A DNA stretch of 10,209 nt from an uncultured Eubacteriales bacterium (GCA_900543915.1 UQTB01000041.1:1-10209), one strand, 5' to 3'; positions 1-5,159 are shown, counted from the stretch's first letter. A program made the numbers and translations. Notes: generated by a model from the letters alone, not told the origin.

Positions 1-1
1 G

Positions 2-1042
2 CTTTCGCGCGCGATCCGCGCCCTTTACGCCGAGTACACCGACCGCGTGGAATCATTCGGGATAGACGAATGCTGGCTGGACGTCACCGAGAGCCTGTCT
101 CTCTTTCGCCGCACCTTCGGGCTCGCCGCCCGGGCGGACGCATTTTCGGTCGGCAGCGCGATTGCGGACGATATCCGCGCCCGCGTCAGGGAGAAATTCG
201 GGCTCACCGCGAGCGTGGGGGTGGCGGACAATAAAATCTTTGCAAAGCTGGCGTCCGACTATCGGAAGCCGGACGCAACCACTGTCTTTTCCCCGCGCGA
301 ATACGAGGGCGTCGTGTGGAATCTCCCCGTCGGCGACCTGCTCTATGTGGGGCGCGCGACGGAGGAAAAGCTCGCGGAATTAAACATATTTACGATCGGA
401 CACCTCGCGCACGCGGATCGGGCGCGCCTGGTGAAAAAGCTGGGGAAATGGGGCGCCTACCTGCATGATTTTGCAAACGGCAGGGACTTGTCTCCCGTCG
501 CGTTCGAGCGCGACGCGGCGCCCTTTCGTTCGATCGGAAACAGTATCACCTACGCGTATGATCTGCGCAATTTTCAGGAGGCGCGCGCATTGCTTCTGCT
601 CCTCTCCGATTCGGTCGCCATGCGGCTCAGAGAGAGCGGCGTCGGCGGCGCTTATACCGTAAAGGTGAACGCGACGGATGCCGCCCTGTTTTCCTACGGG
701 AAGCAGGGGCGCCTGCCGCTCCCCGTGCTGACGGCGGGGGAAATCGCCGAAAAGGCGGCGGAACTGCTGCGGGAGCTGAATCCGCCTTATCCGCTGCGCG
801 GGCTGGGCGTTACCGTGTCGGACTTCGCTGCGGGAAACTTTCAGCTCGGGCTCCTGTCCGCGCGCTCGGCCGTGCGGGAGCGTGCGGAGCGCGCGGTGGA
901 CGAGGTGCGCAAAAAATACGGCAACCGATCGGTCTGCCGCGCGGCGTATCTGACCGACCGCGAACTGATGCGCCTCGACATCAAGGAAGACCACGTGATT
1001 CACCCCGAAAATTTCATGAACGGCAAGGGGAAGCCCCGATAA
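2..1042 (+). CDS. dinB: DNA polymerase IV (Y-family, DinB-like), 5' end missing
   Basis: Error-prone translesion DNA polymerase acting at stalled forks. The open frame runs in from the left edge, so the N-terminal part with the first catalytic Asp is outside the window. Seen: the palm motif GIDECWLD (Y-family consensus SIDExxLD, with the catalytic Asp-Glu pair) starts near base 59. It is followed by ASVGVADNKIFAKLASD, the conserved 'GVAPNKFLAKIAS' block, and the KPDATTVF segment. A helix-hairpin-helix thumb follows (LPVGDLLYVGRATEEKLAEL), then a little-finger domain up to the TAA at 1040-1042. A GTG at 47 could be mistaken for a start, but homology continues upstream of it (LYAEYTDRVESFGIDE), so it is internal. 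About 346 residues are visible; E. coli DinB has its SIDE motif near residue 103, so roughly 80-90 residues are missing. It seems unrelated to the pilus operon downstream. The family is certain; DinB versus another Y-family clade is less so. Confidence 0.93.
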   Translation, partial: LSRAIRALYAEYTDRVESFGIDECWLDVTESLSLFRRTFGLAARADAFSVGSAIADDIRARVREKFGLTASVGVADNKIFAKLASDYRKPDATTVFSPREYEGVVWNLPVGDLLYVGRATEEKLAELNIFTIGHLAHADRARLVKKLGKWGAYLHDFANGRDLSPVAFERDAAPFRSIGNSITYAYDLRNFQEARALLLLLSDSVAMRLRESGVGGAYTVKVNATDAALFSYGKQGRLPLPVLTAGEIAEKAAELLRELNPPYPLRGLGVTVSDFAAGNFQLGLLSARSAVRERAERAVDEVRKKYGNRSVCRAAYLTDRELMRLDIKEDHVIHPENFMNGKGKPR

Positions 1043-1081
1043 TGCGGCGAAGATTGCGCCCGCAGTGTCCGGTACAGGGGA

Positions 1082-1107
1082 AAGATGTTCGGGACAGGAA
1101 CATTTTT
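1082..1107 (+). terminator. Probable weak intrinsic terminator after dinB
   Basis: A 6-bp stem ATGTTC/GAACAT (1085-1090 with 1098-1103) has a 7-nt loop GGGACAG. It extends by a G.T and A-T pairs through AAAG/TTTT and runs directly into TTTTT, with a second T-rich run at 1111-1119. It lies about 40 bases after the dinB stop and before the pilus promoter, so it would separate the two transcripts. The stem is short, so termination may be partial. Confidence 0.55.
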
Positions 1108-1139
1108 CGCGTTTCTTTTTCAATTTATATGGTTAATTG

Positions 1140-1168
1140 TTGACAAGACCAAGTGATTGTGTTAAAAT
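1140..1168 (+). promoter_or_regulatory. Near-consensus SigA-type promoter of the pilus operon
   Basis: The -35 TTGACA (1140-1145) is perfect, the spacer is 17 nt, and the -10 is TAAAAT (1163-1168). A TG at 1160-1161 makes it an extended -10. The start of transcription should be near 1175. That leaves a 5' untranslated leader of about 295 nt before the first pilin ATG, far longer than a ribosome site needs. Such a strong promoter suggests that control is exerted after initiation, in the leader. Confidence 0.85.
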
Positions 1169-1176
1169 AAATGACG

Positions 1177-1291
1177 TAATTGAGTAAATGTGGGGAAGGA
1201 TAAATTTGCACTTTTCAGGTAAATAATATCCTGTAAATTCGTTCGGTCGGGTTTATCTTTCTTTCAAATCAGAAAAACAATCGCTCAATTA
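1177..1291 (+). promoter_or_regulatory. Aptamer-like 5' domain of the pilus leader RNA (unrecognised)
   Basis: The predicted transcript begins almost exactly at an 8-nt strand TAATTGAG (1177-1184), whose perfect complement CTCAATTA lies at 1284-1291, closing a domain of about 115 nt. Inside it is a second 9-bp helix AAGGATAAA (1196-1204) with TTTATCTTT (1252-1260, one G.T). Within that is a small CAGG/CCTG hairpin (1216-1219 with 1230-1233). A segment TTCGGTCGG (1242-1250) is repeated at 1323-1331 in the next leader hairpin, so both could compete for CCGAC at 1340-1344. A closing stem at the 5' end with nested helices is how riboswitch aptamers are built. I do not recognise the sequence signature of c-di-GMP-I or -II, T-box, preQ1 or any other class. 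The pairing is seen; the sensing role is inference. Confidence 0.45.
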
Positions 1292-1326
1292 TCATCAAAA
1301 GCATACAGGGTACTGTATCCGTTTCG

Positions 1327-1470
1327 GTCGGCATATATGCCGACACCGAGAGACGGACGCAGTCCATCTCTCGGGCAGATCTCCTTTTATTTGCCCGAAG
1401 AGAATTCGGGGTAATGGCCGCATTGATCGTGCGGAAATTATAAAATCAAGTTATAAGGAGATTTGTAACA
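1327..1470 (+). promoter_or_regulatory. Structured pilin leader, copy 1, with anti-Shine-Dalgarno segment
   Basis: Four stems can be read. H1 is a perfect 18-base palindrome (1327-1344). H2 pairs CCGAGAGA (1346-1353) with TCTCTCGG (1367-1374), plus an inner GGAC/GTCC around loop GCA. H3 pairs TCGGGCA (1371-1377) with TGCCCGA (1392-1398). H4 pairs CCGCA (1418-1422) with TGCGG (1430-1434). The H3 region carries GCAGATCTCCTT (1375-1386), which pairs over 12 contiguous positions (two G.U) with AAGGAGATTTGT (1455-1466). That target is the ribosome site of the pilin gene at 1471. H3 excludes H2 (shared TCGG) and overlaps the ribosome-site helix, so two states are possible: H2 plus masked ribosome site, or H3 plus free ribosome site. 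The matching copy at 1850-1994 supports it. The regulatory role is inferred. Confidence 0.65.
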
Positions 1471-1830
1471 ATGAAGAAGAACAAGAAAGGCTTTACCATC
1501 GTAGAACTGGTCATCGTCATCGCCGTTATCGGCATCCTGGCCGCCGTTCTGATCCCGACGTTCACAAACGTTGTCGAGAACTCCCATATTGCCGCTATCA
1601 AAGAAGAAGCACGCAACTCGGTTGTCGCTTATATAGCGGATAATAACGGAGAATTTGATGAGGGAATCGCGGACGAGTCCGAAAATACTGTAGATGGTGA
1701 TAAATGGACGCAAAACAGTGGTGAAACTGTTACTTATACTTATACCAATAATAACTATCAGGTTGATGTGGACGAAAATGGAAATTTGATTGCTGATAGC
1801 GCCAAAAAAGTATCTTCTGGGAGTAACTAA
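1471..1830 (+). CDS. Type IV pilin 1 (major-pilin-like)
   Basis: Secreted pilus subunit of 119 residues, processed by the prepilin peptidase encoded in the same operon. It has a class III signal: a short basic leader MKKNKKG, then FTIVELVIVIAVIGI, with cleavage expected between Gly7 and Phe8. Glu12 is the conserved Glu5 of the mature pilin. The hydrophobic helix runs to about residue 31 and continues into a polar helix (NVVENSHIAAIKEEA) ahead of a small, acidic, Asn/Asp/Tyr-rich C-terminal domain. There is no Cys pair. The start is fixed by TAAGGAG (1454-1460), 10 nt upstream. The gene is first in the operon and has a paralogue at 1995. The 5' third is GC-rich like the neighbours, whereas the codons after about 1680 are much more AT-rich, suggesting a variable or recently exchanged globular domain. 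Small size, first position and strong promoter suggest a major pilin, but which paralogue builds the fibre cannot be told from sequence. Confidence 0.9.
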   Translation: MKKNKKGFTIVELVIVIAVIGILAAVLIPTFTNVVENSHIAAIKEEARNSVVAYIADNNGEFDEGIADESENTVDGDKWTQNSGETVTYTYTNNNYQVDVDENGNLIADSAKKVSSGSN

Positions 1831-1849
1831 TAACATCTGCATTCGCTAT

Positions 1850-1994
1850 AACTGACGTGACGTCAGTTTCCGAGAGACGGGTGCAGACCTGTCTCTCGGG
1901 CAAAATTCCTTAAAAAGACGCCCGCGGGATTTTTATTTCGGTAATCTCCGCCGTGGCGGAATTATAAATTTACTTTTTAAGGAGTTTTGCAAAC
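1850..1994 (+). promoter_or_regulatory. Structured pilin leader, copy 2, with 18-bp ribosome-site-masking complement
   Basis: Same order of stems as copy 1. H1 pairs AACTGACG (1850-1857) with CGTCAGTT (1861-1868). H2 pairs CCGAGAGAC (1870-1878) with GTCTCTCGG (1891-1899), inner GGT/ACC and loop GCAG. H3 pairs CGGGC (1897-1901) with GCCCG (1920-1924). H4 pairs TCCGC with GCGGA (1947-1960). The segment GCAAAATTCCTTAAAAAG (1900-1917) is complementary at all 18 positions, with one G.U, to CTTTTTAAGGAGTTTTGC (1973-1990), which contains the ribosome site of the pilin at 1995. H3 overlaps both H2 and this helix. I see no U-tract giving a convincing terminator between the two pilin genes and no separate strong promoter, so copy 2 is probably read within the operon transcript and acts on translation or RNA stability. 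Confidence 0.7.
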
Positions 1995-2450
1995 ATGAAG
2001 AAGAGCAAAAAAGGGTTTACCATTGTAGAACTGGTCATCGTCATCGCCGTTATCGGTATCCTGGCGGCAGTCCTGATTCCGACGTTCAGCGGAATTGTTG
2101 AAAAAGCCAATCGTACTGCGGCTTTGGAAAATGCGCGGAACGAAATTTCCAATTATCTGATTTACAATGAAGCGGATATTGAAGGAATCGAAAATACCTA
2201 CTACAACGGAACAGAAACGACTGCAGATAAGTTATGGGATGGTAAATACTGGTCGGTTTATAAAGAAGGGGAAAAAGTGACCGGTTACGTTTATAACGAC
2301 GGAAAATATCAGGTAGTATTTGATGCTTCTGGTAACTATACCAATGAAACTGTTGGAAAAGACGAATCAGTTACTAAAATATCTGGAACGTCGAATCCAG
2401 GCCAAAATATTGGTCTTAATGGTCCAATCACGGAAGAAACAGGGGAATAA
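1995..2450 (+). CDS. Type IV pilin 2 (paralogue of pilin 1)
   Basis: Secreted pilus subunit of 151 residues. Its first 31 residues match pilin 1 except residue 4 (Ser for Asn): leader MKKSKKG, cleavage before Phe8, Glu12 as the mature Glu5, then a hydrophobic helix. The globular parts diverge but can still be aligned: 'VTGYVYNDGKYQVVFDASGNY' here resembles 'VTYTYTNNNYQVDVDENGN' in pilin 1, so they share a fold. This protein has a longer tail rich in Gly, Asn, Thr and Glu (SNPGQNIGLNGPITEETGE), which may be flexible and surface-exposed. There are no Cys residues. The start is fixed by TAAGGAG (1978-1984), 10 nt before ATG. Codon use is more AT-rich than in the machinery genes downstream. Whether it is a second major pilin, an alternative pilin or a tip-proximal subunit is open. 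Confidence 0.9.
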   Translation: MKKSKKGFTIVELVIVIAVIGILAAVLIPTFSGIVEKANRTAALENARNEISNYLIYNEADIEGIENTYYNGTETTADKLWDGKYWSVYKEGEKVTGYVYNDGKYQVVFDASGNYTNETVGKDESVTKISGTSNPGQNIGLNGPITEETGE

Positions 2451-2464
2451 TCAACAGCCAATTT

Positions 2465-2505
2465 ATTTTTCAGGGGGAAACCTGTTTGGGTTTCCCCCGA
2501 AAAAT
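2465..2505 (+). other. Long hairpin after pilin 2, without U-tract
   Basis: GGGGGAAACC (2473-2482) pairs perfectly with GGTTTCCCCC (2489-2498) around a 6-nt loop. After a bulged A (2472) the stem continues with ATTTTTC (2465-2471) and GAAAAAT (2499-2505), giving 17 pairs in all. Because the T-run is on the 5' arm and an A-run on the 3' arm, it lacks the trailing U-tract of an intrinsic terminator on either strand. It starts 15 bases after the pilin 2 stop. A likely role is to protect the 3' end of a processed pilin mRNA, or to be a processing site that raises pilin levels over the machinery genes. Confidence 0.7.
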
Positions 2506-2723
2506 AGAATTTACAATATCAGAATAATCTTTCTGTACCATGCTTTATAAGAAAGATTTTCAGAAAAAACAGGCGAAACCTCATGTTCGCCGCATTTTGG
2601 TTTGAAAAAAATTTGCGGCGCGCTGACAGTCGGGGAATCGGCGTTCGGCGCCGCGTCGGAATATGCGAAAAATCCTTTCTGTTTCGCACATACTAAAGCT
2701 AAAGAGGGCGGAATCAAAGTTTC
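2506..2723 (+). other. Non-coding gap between pilin 2 and the PilW-like gene, with several small stems
   Basis: No convincing gene on either strand. Seen are AATCTTTCT/AGAAAGATT (2526-2534 with 2550-2558), followed by TT only, and GGCGAA/TTCGCC (2572-2577 with 2586-2591). The latter competes with CGCCGCA/TGCGGCG (2588-2594 with 2614-2620). A further stem is TGCGAAA/TTTCGCA (2664-2670 with 2682-2688). I see no good promoter. The pilin leader motif CCGAGAGA is absent, so this gene does not carry the third copy one might expect. The only purine-rich ribosome-like stretch is AAAGAGGG (2701-2708), 15 nt from the ATG, which is long and suggests weak translation of the minor pilin. Confidence 0.45.
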
Positions 2724-3278
2724 ATGACAAATCGAAAAAAAGGCTTTACTTTGGTTGAATTGGTAATCACGCTCACACTGACCGCTTTGGTCAGCGGTAT
2801 GATCGTGTCCTTTTGCGTGCTCATCAACGACCGTGTAAAGAAAAATTCCAGAATGACCACGCAGCTGGAAGAATTGACCTTTTTGCGTACGTTTATCGAG
2901 CGCTGGATGGCTGAATACGACCGGGGGGAAGTCCGCTTTGAGGCCCCTTCCGGCGAGGACTCCTCCGGCGTTTTTTTATACGCGTGCGCGCGCGGTGACG
3001 GTGAGTCATCCGCCCCGTCGGCAGAGGATCAGACGGGAGCTACGATTGCTTATCTCTGTCTGGCAGATCAGAGGGTTGTTTCCAGGAAGTTCGAGAAAGG
3101 GACAGAGGAAGGGACAGGAGCATTTACGGAGGTTTCTTCCGCCGCGGCGACCGTGGTCAGTCAGATCGAGGTGGAGCTTTTTGACAACGAAACGGATATT
3201 TATCTTTTTTCGGTCCGTTACGGAGGGATCGAGAGCTTTAAATTTCTGGTGAACCGCCGCACGGTGCCCGGCTCGTAA
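2724..3278 (+). CDS. Minor pilin, PilW/GspJ-like
   Basis: Low-abundance pilin-like protein of 184 residues, expected in the membrane and at the pilus tip or priming complex. It has a class III signal MTNRKKG followed by FTLVELVITLTLTAL, cleavage before Phe8 and Glu12 as mature Glu5. The hydrophobic helix runs to about residue 33 (GMIVSFCVLIND), followed by a basic amphipathic helix (RVKKNSRMTTQLEELTFLRTFIERWMAEYD). The beta-rich C-terminal part is acidic and Ser/Ala-rich. The helix followed by a long '...LRTFIERWMAEYDRGE' segment resembles GspJ/PilW minor pseudopilins; the subclass is less certain than the pilin-like nature. The start is set by the signal peptide, since the ribosome site is poor and distant. 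It precedes pilM by 88 bases, in which I see only the pilM ribosome site (AAGGAG, 3353-3358). Confidence 0.85.
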   Translation: MTNRKKGFTLVELVITLTLTALVSGMIVSFCVLINDRVKKNSRMTTQLEELTFLRTFIERWMAEYDRGEVRFEAPSGEDSSGVFLYACARGDGESSAPSAEDQTGATIAYLCLADQRVVSRKFEKGTEEGTGAFTEVSSAAATVVSQIEVELFDNETDIYLFSVRYGGIESFKFLVNRRTVPGS

Positions 3279-3366
3279 GGGCGCGGCTCAGCATACGGCG
3301 GCGTTTGCTCGCCGATGGTTACGGGCGCCTGCCCCGCAAGCAGGGCTTTCAGAAGGAGAAAAGGTT

Positions 3367-4743
3367 ATGGCAGGATTCAGTTTCGGCGGCGCAAAGGCGC
3401 CCAAGGTCATCATCGGTGTGGACACCGTCAGTCAATGCGTCAAGGTAATGCGCATTCCCGCCGGGGGAACGAAAGAAGCGACGGTGGAATACTTACCCTA
3501 TCAGTCCCGCCCGATGGACCGCGAATTTTTTGCGAATTTCGAGCGGTTGATTTCCGATCATCTTTCGGCGTATCCCTCCACGCAGTCCACGGCCGTGTAT
3601 GCGGTTCTGCCGGACAGCGCGGTCGCGTGCGACGTCATCACCGTGCCTTCCGTCAAAAAGAGCCGCATGCAGAACGCCCTGAACGTGGAGATCGAAAATC
3701 AGTATAAAAATCATTTGGATCTGTCCATCCGCTCATATATTGCCGCGGCGAACAAGCAGTACACGCTGTACCGCCTCACCATGGTGCGGAAGGAGCTGCT
3801 GTCTTCCTTCTATAAGTCGCTCGCGGCGTGCAAGCTGTTTGCAAAGGAGACCACTTACGCGGCGAACGCCGCGGTGGACGCCGTTCTTGCGCTCCGCCCG
3901 AAGAACAGAATGCACAGCTTTATTTTTGTGGATATCCGCGAAAAATCCACGCTGTTTGCATTCGTGAACAAGGGGCGCACGATTGGGTTCCACACCTTCC
4001 CGTTCGGCTATTCCGCCGTTCTGGAAGCGACCAAAGTGGTGCACGAGGGGACCCTCTATCATCACGACGTAGCCGAGCTCGCCGTCTTAAACGCGCGCGA
4101 AAAGGCGCGCGCCAAGCAGATGACGCAGATGTTTGATCCGGATGCCGTCTCGCTGGACGAGGTGGCGGATATGGCGGAAGCGCTTCCGCCCGCCCCGCCT
4201 GAGTTTGCGGAGGAATTTTCCGCGGAACAGCCCGACGGCTTGGCGGAAGCCGCGGCGGCTGACGGAGAGGAGAACGTGCCGTCTTCGTCCGTCGAAGCGG
4301 TCGAAGACGAGGCGCCGCCTGCTTCGGCGGCGCTGGAGAGCGAATCGGCGGCAAACGTGTCCGTTCCGGTCAAAGAGCCCCCGCGGCCGAAGATCTTTTC
4401 GCGCAAGATGCCGAAGCGCCTGCCCAAATTCATGCAGCGCCCCGTGCCGGAGACGCAGGAAGAGATGGCGGTTGAAAACTTTCGCATTTTTCTCAAATAC
4501 ATTCTGCTCTACAAGCAGTTTCAGGAATTTGACGAATACTATCAGACGCCCGAATACGCGCTCGTCAATATGCCGGAGGAGTTCGGCTATATCATAGACC
4601 GGATCAACGAATCGCAGGAAGAATCGGGCATCGAGCTCCGTTACTTTGAGCCGCAGCACGAGGGGAATCCGAACGTCACGCTGAATCTCGACCTCTTCGG
4701 CGGGCTGTTCCTCAAAAACTTTAACAAAAATCAGAATTTCTAA
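3367..4743 (+). CDS. pilM: PilM-like cytoplasmic T4P adaptor with acidic insert
   Basis: Actin-like (ASKHA-fold) cytoplasmic protein that in T4P systems couples the PilB ATPase to PilN at the membrane. Residues about 13-30 (KVIIGVDTVSQCVKVMRI) form the first nucleotide-binding strand pair. Residues 76-115, with VYAVLPDSAVACDVITVP and then NALNVEIENQY, match the PilM 'LPgs.v..r.i.lP' and 'aie.e.e.y' region. Residues 185-212 (FIFVDIREKSTLFAFVNKGR) form the second phosphate-loop strand pair. It is 458 residues long, while typical PilM is about 350. The extra length is a low-complexity Ala/Glu/Pro/Ser linker (about 258-338) followed by a basic patch (337-359, KIFSRKMPKRLPKFMQRP) and then a helical C-terminal part. 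A good ribosome site AAGGAG lies 8 nt upstream. No PilN or PilO gene follows, so its usual membrane partner is missing or unrecognised. It is clearly PilM-like, but the conventional PilM function is less sure. Confidence 0.75.
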   Translation: MAGFSFGGAKAPKVIIGVDTVSQCVKVMRIPAGGTKEATVEYLPYQSRPMDREFFANFERLISDHLSAYPSTQSTAVYAVLPDSAVACDVITVPSVKKSRMQNALNVEIENQYKNHLDLSIRSYIAAANKQYTLYRLTMVRKELLSSFYKSLAACKLFAKETTYAANAAVDAVLALRPKNRMHSFIFVDIREKSTLFAFVNKGRTIGFHTFPFGYSAVLEATKVVHEGTLYHHDVAELAVLNAREKARAKQMTQMFDPDAVSLDEVADMAEALPPAPPEFAEEFSAEQPDGLAEAAAADGEENVPSSSVEAVEDEAPPASAALESESAANVSVPVKEPPRPKIFSRKMPKRLPKFMQRPVPETQEEMAVENFRIFLKYILLYKQFQEFDEYYQTPEYALVNMPEEFGYIIDRINESQEESGIELRYFEPQHEGNPNVTLNLDLFGGLFLKNFNKNQNF

Positions 4744-5159
4744 TGGGTATGGATCGGAAAAAAGGAGTTTCTCTCGTCGAAGTCGTCGTCGCGATGGCGA
4801 TCATCGTCATCATATCCGTTTCGGCGCTGAGCGTGGCGCTTTCCACCTCGCGCATCACGGACAAAGCGTCGCTCCGCTTCCAGGCGGTCAATCAGATTGA
4901 AGACATCGTCACGCTGGCGGAAGCCGCGGAGTCAAAGGCTGATTTTGTGGAAAAATTAAAGAAGTACAGCAATTCTGTTTCCGGCGAATCCGGCGATCAG
5001 AACACCGACGTTTATACGATTGCATTTGACCGGAAAGATTACAATATCACCGTCGAAATATCGGAGAGCGAGGGAAGCGTCAAGATAACGGCGGCCAGTT
5101 CCTCTGCGGGGCTGGAAGAATCCCGCTCTTTCCCCGTCGCTTGGGGGGCTGCATCATGA
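4743..5159 (+). CDS. Minor pilin, PilV/GspI-like
   Basis: Pilin-like membrane protein of 138 residues. The signal is RKKG then VSLVEVVVAMAIIVI, with cleavage after Gly8 and Val in place of Phe at mature position 1. The mature Glu5 is present. The helix runs to about residue 35 (SVSALSVALSTS), then a short polar region with a beta-rich tail. The SLVEVVVAMAI style resembles PilV/GspI minor pilins. The ATG overlaps the pilM stop (TAATG, 4741-4745) and I see no ribosome site just upstream, so translation probably depends on coupling to pilM. A second ATG at 4749 would give a signal two residues shorter (MDRKKG) and is equally acceptable. It is followed by an ATGA overlap with the next gene. Confidence 0.83.
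   Translation: MGMDRKKGVSLVEVVVAMAIIVIISVSALSVALSTSRITDKASLRFQAVNQIEDIVTLAEAAESKADFVEKLKKYSNSVSGESGDQNTDVYTIAFDRKDYNITVEISESEGSVKITAASSSAGLEESRSFPVAWGAAS

Larger units (their letters stand above)
1327..2094 (+). repeat. Tandem duplication of leader plus pilin N-terminus
   Basis: The unit 'structured leader, ATG, pilin helix' occurs twice at an offset of about 524 bases: leader 1327-1470 with coding 1471-1570, and leader 1850-1994 with coding 1995-2094. The longest exact match I see is 32 nt (1501-1532 and 2025-2056) in the pilin helix codons. The leaders diverge in sequence but keep the same stems and length, and each has TAAGGAG placed 10 nt before ATG. Beyond the helix the coding parts diverge strongly. 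This looks like an old duplication with purifying selection on leader and helix. Confidence 0.75.

Noticed and set aside
1188..1226. A 12-codon open frame in the leader (ATG at 1188, stop at 1224-1226), a possible leader peptide
   Set aside because: It has no ribosome site, starts only about 13 nt after the predicted transcription start, and its codons show no run of a regulatory amino acid. It also overlaps the strands of the 5' stem domain.
1327..1344. Perfect 18-base palindrome as a DNA operator
   Set aside because: It lies about 150 nt downstream of the predicted start. Its counterpart in the second leader is a different sequence that is also a hairpin, so an RNA stem explains it better. 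A roadblock operator cannot be excluded.
1175..1470. c-di-GMP riboswitch in the pilus leader
   Set aside because: Attractive from known regulation of clostridial pili, but the conserved c-di-GMP-I and c-di-GMP-II core sequences are not visible by eye.
1438..1842. 134-codon open frame on the minus strand over pilin 1
   Set aside because: It is the antisense shadow of a clear pilin gene and covers the structured leader's ribosome site; no recognisable domain or ribosome site.
1897..1940. CGGGC/GCCCG followed by CGGGATTTTTATTT as an intrinsic terminator between the pilins
   Set aside because: The stem is only 5 bp with an 18-nt loop, and the T-run is separated from it by four bases. It could at most give weak attenuation; the ribosome-site helix is a better explanation of the same bases.
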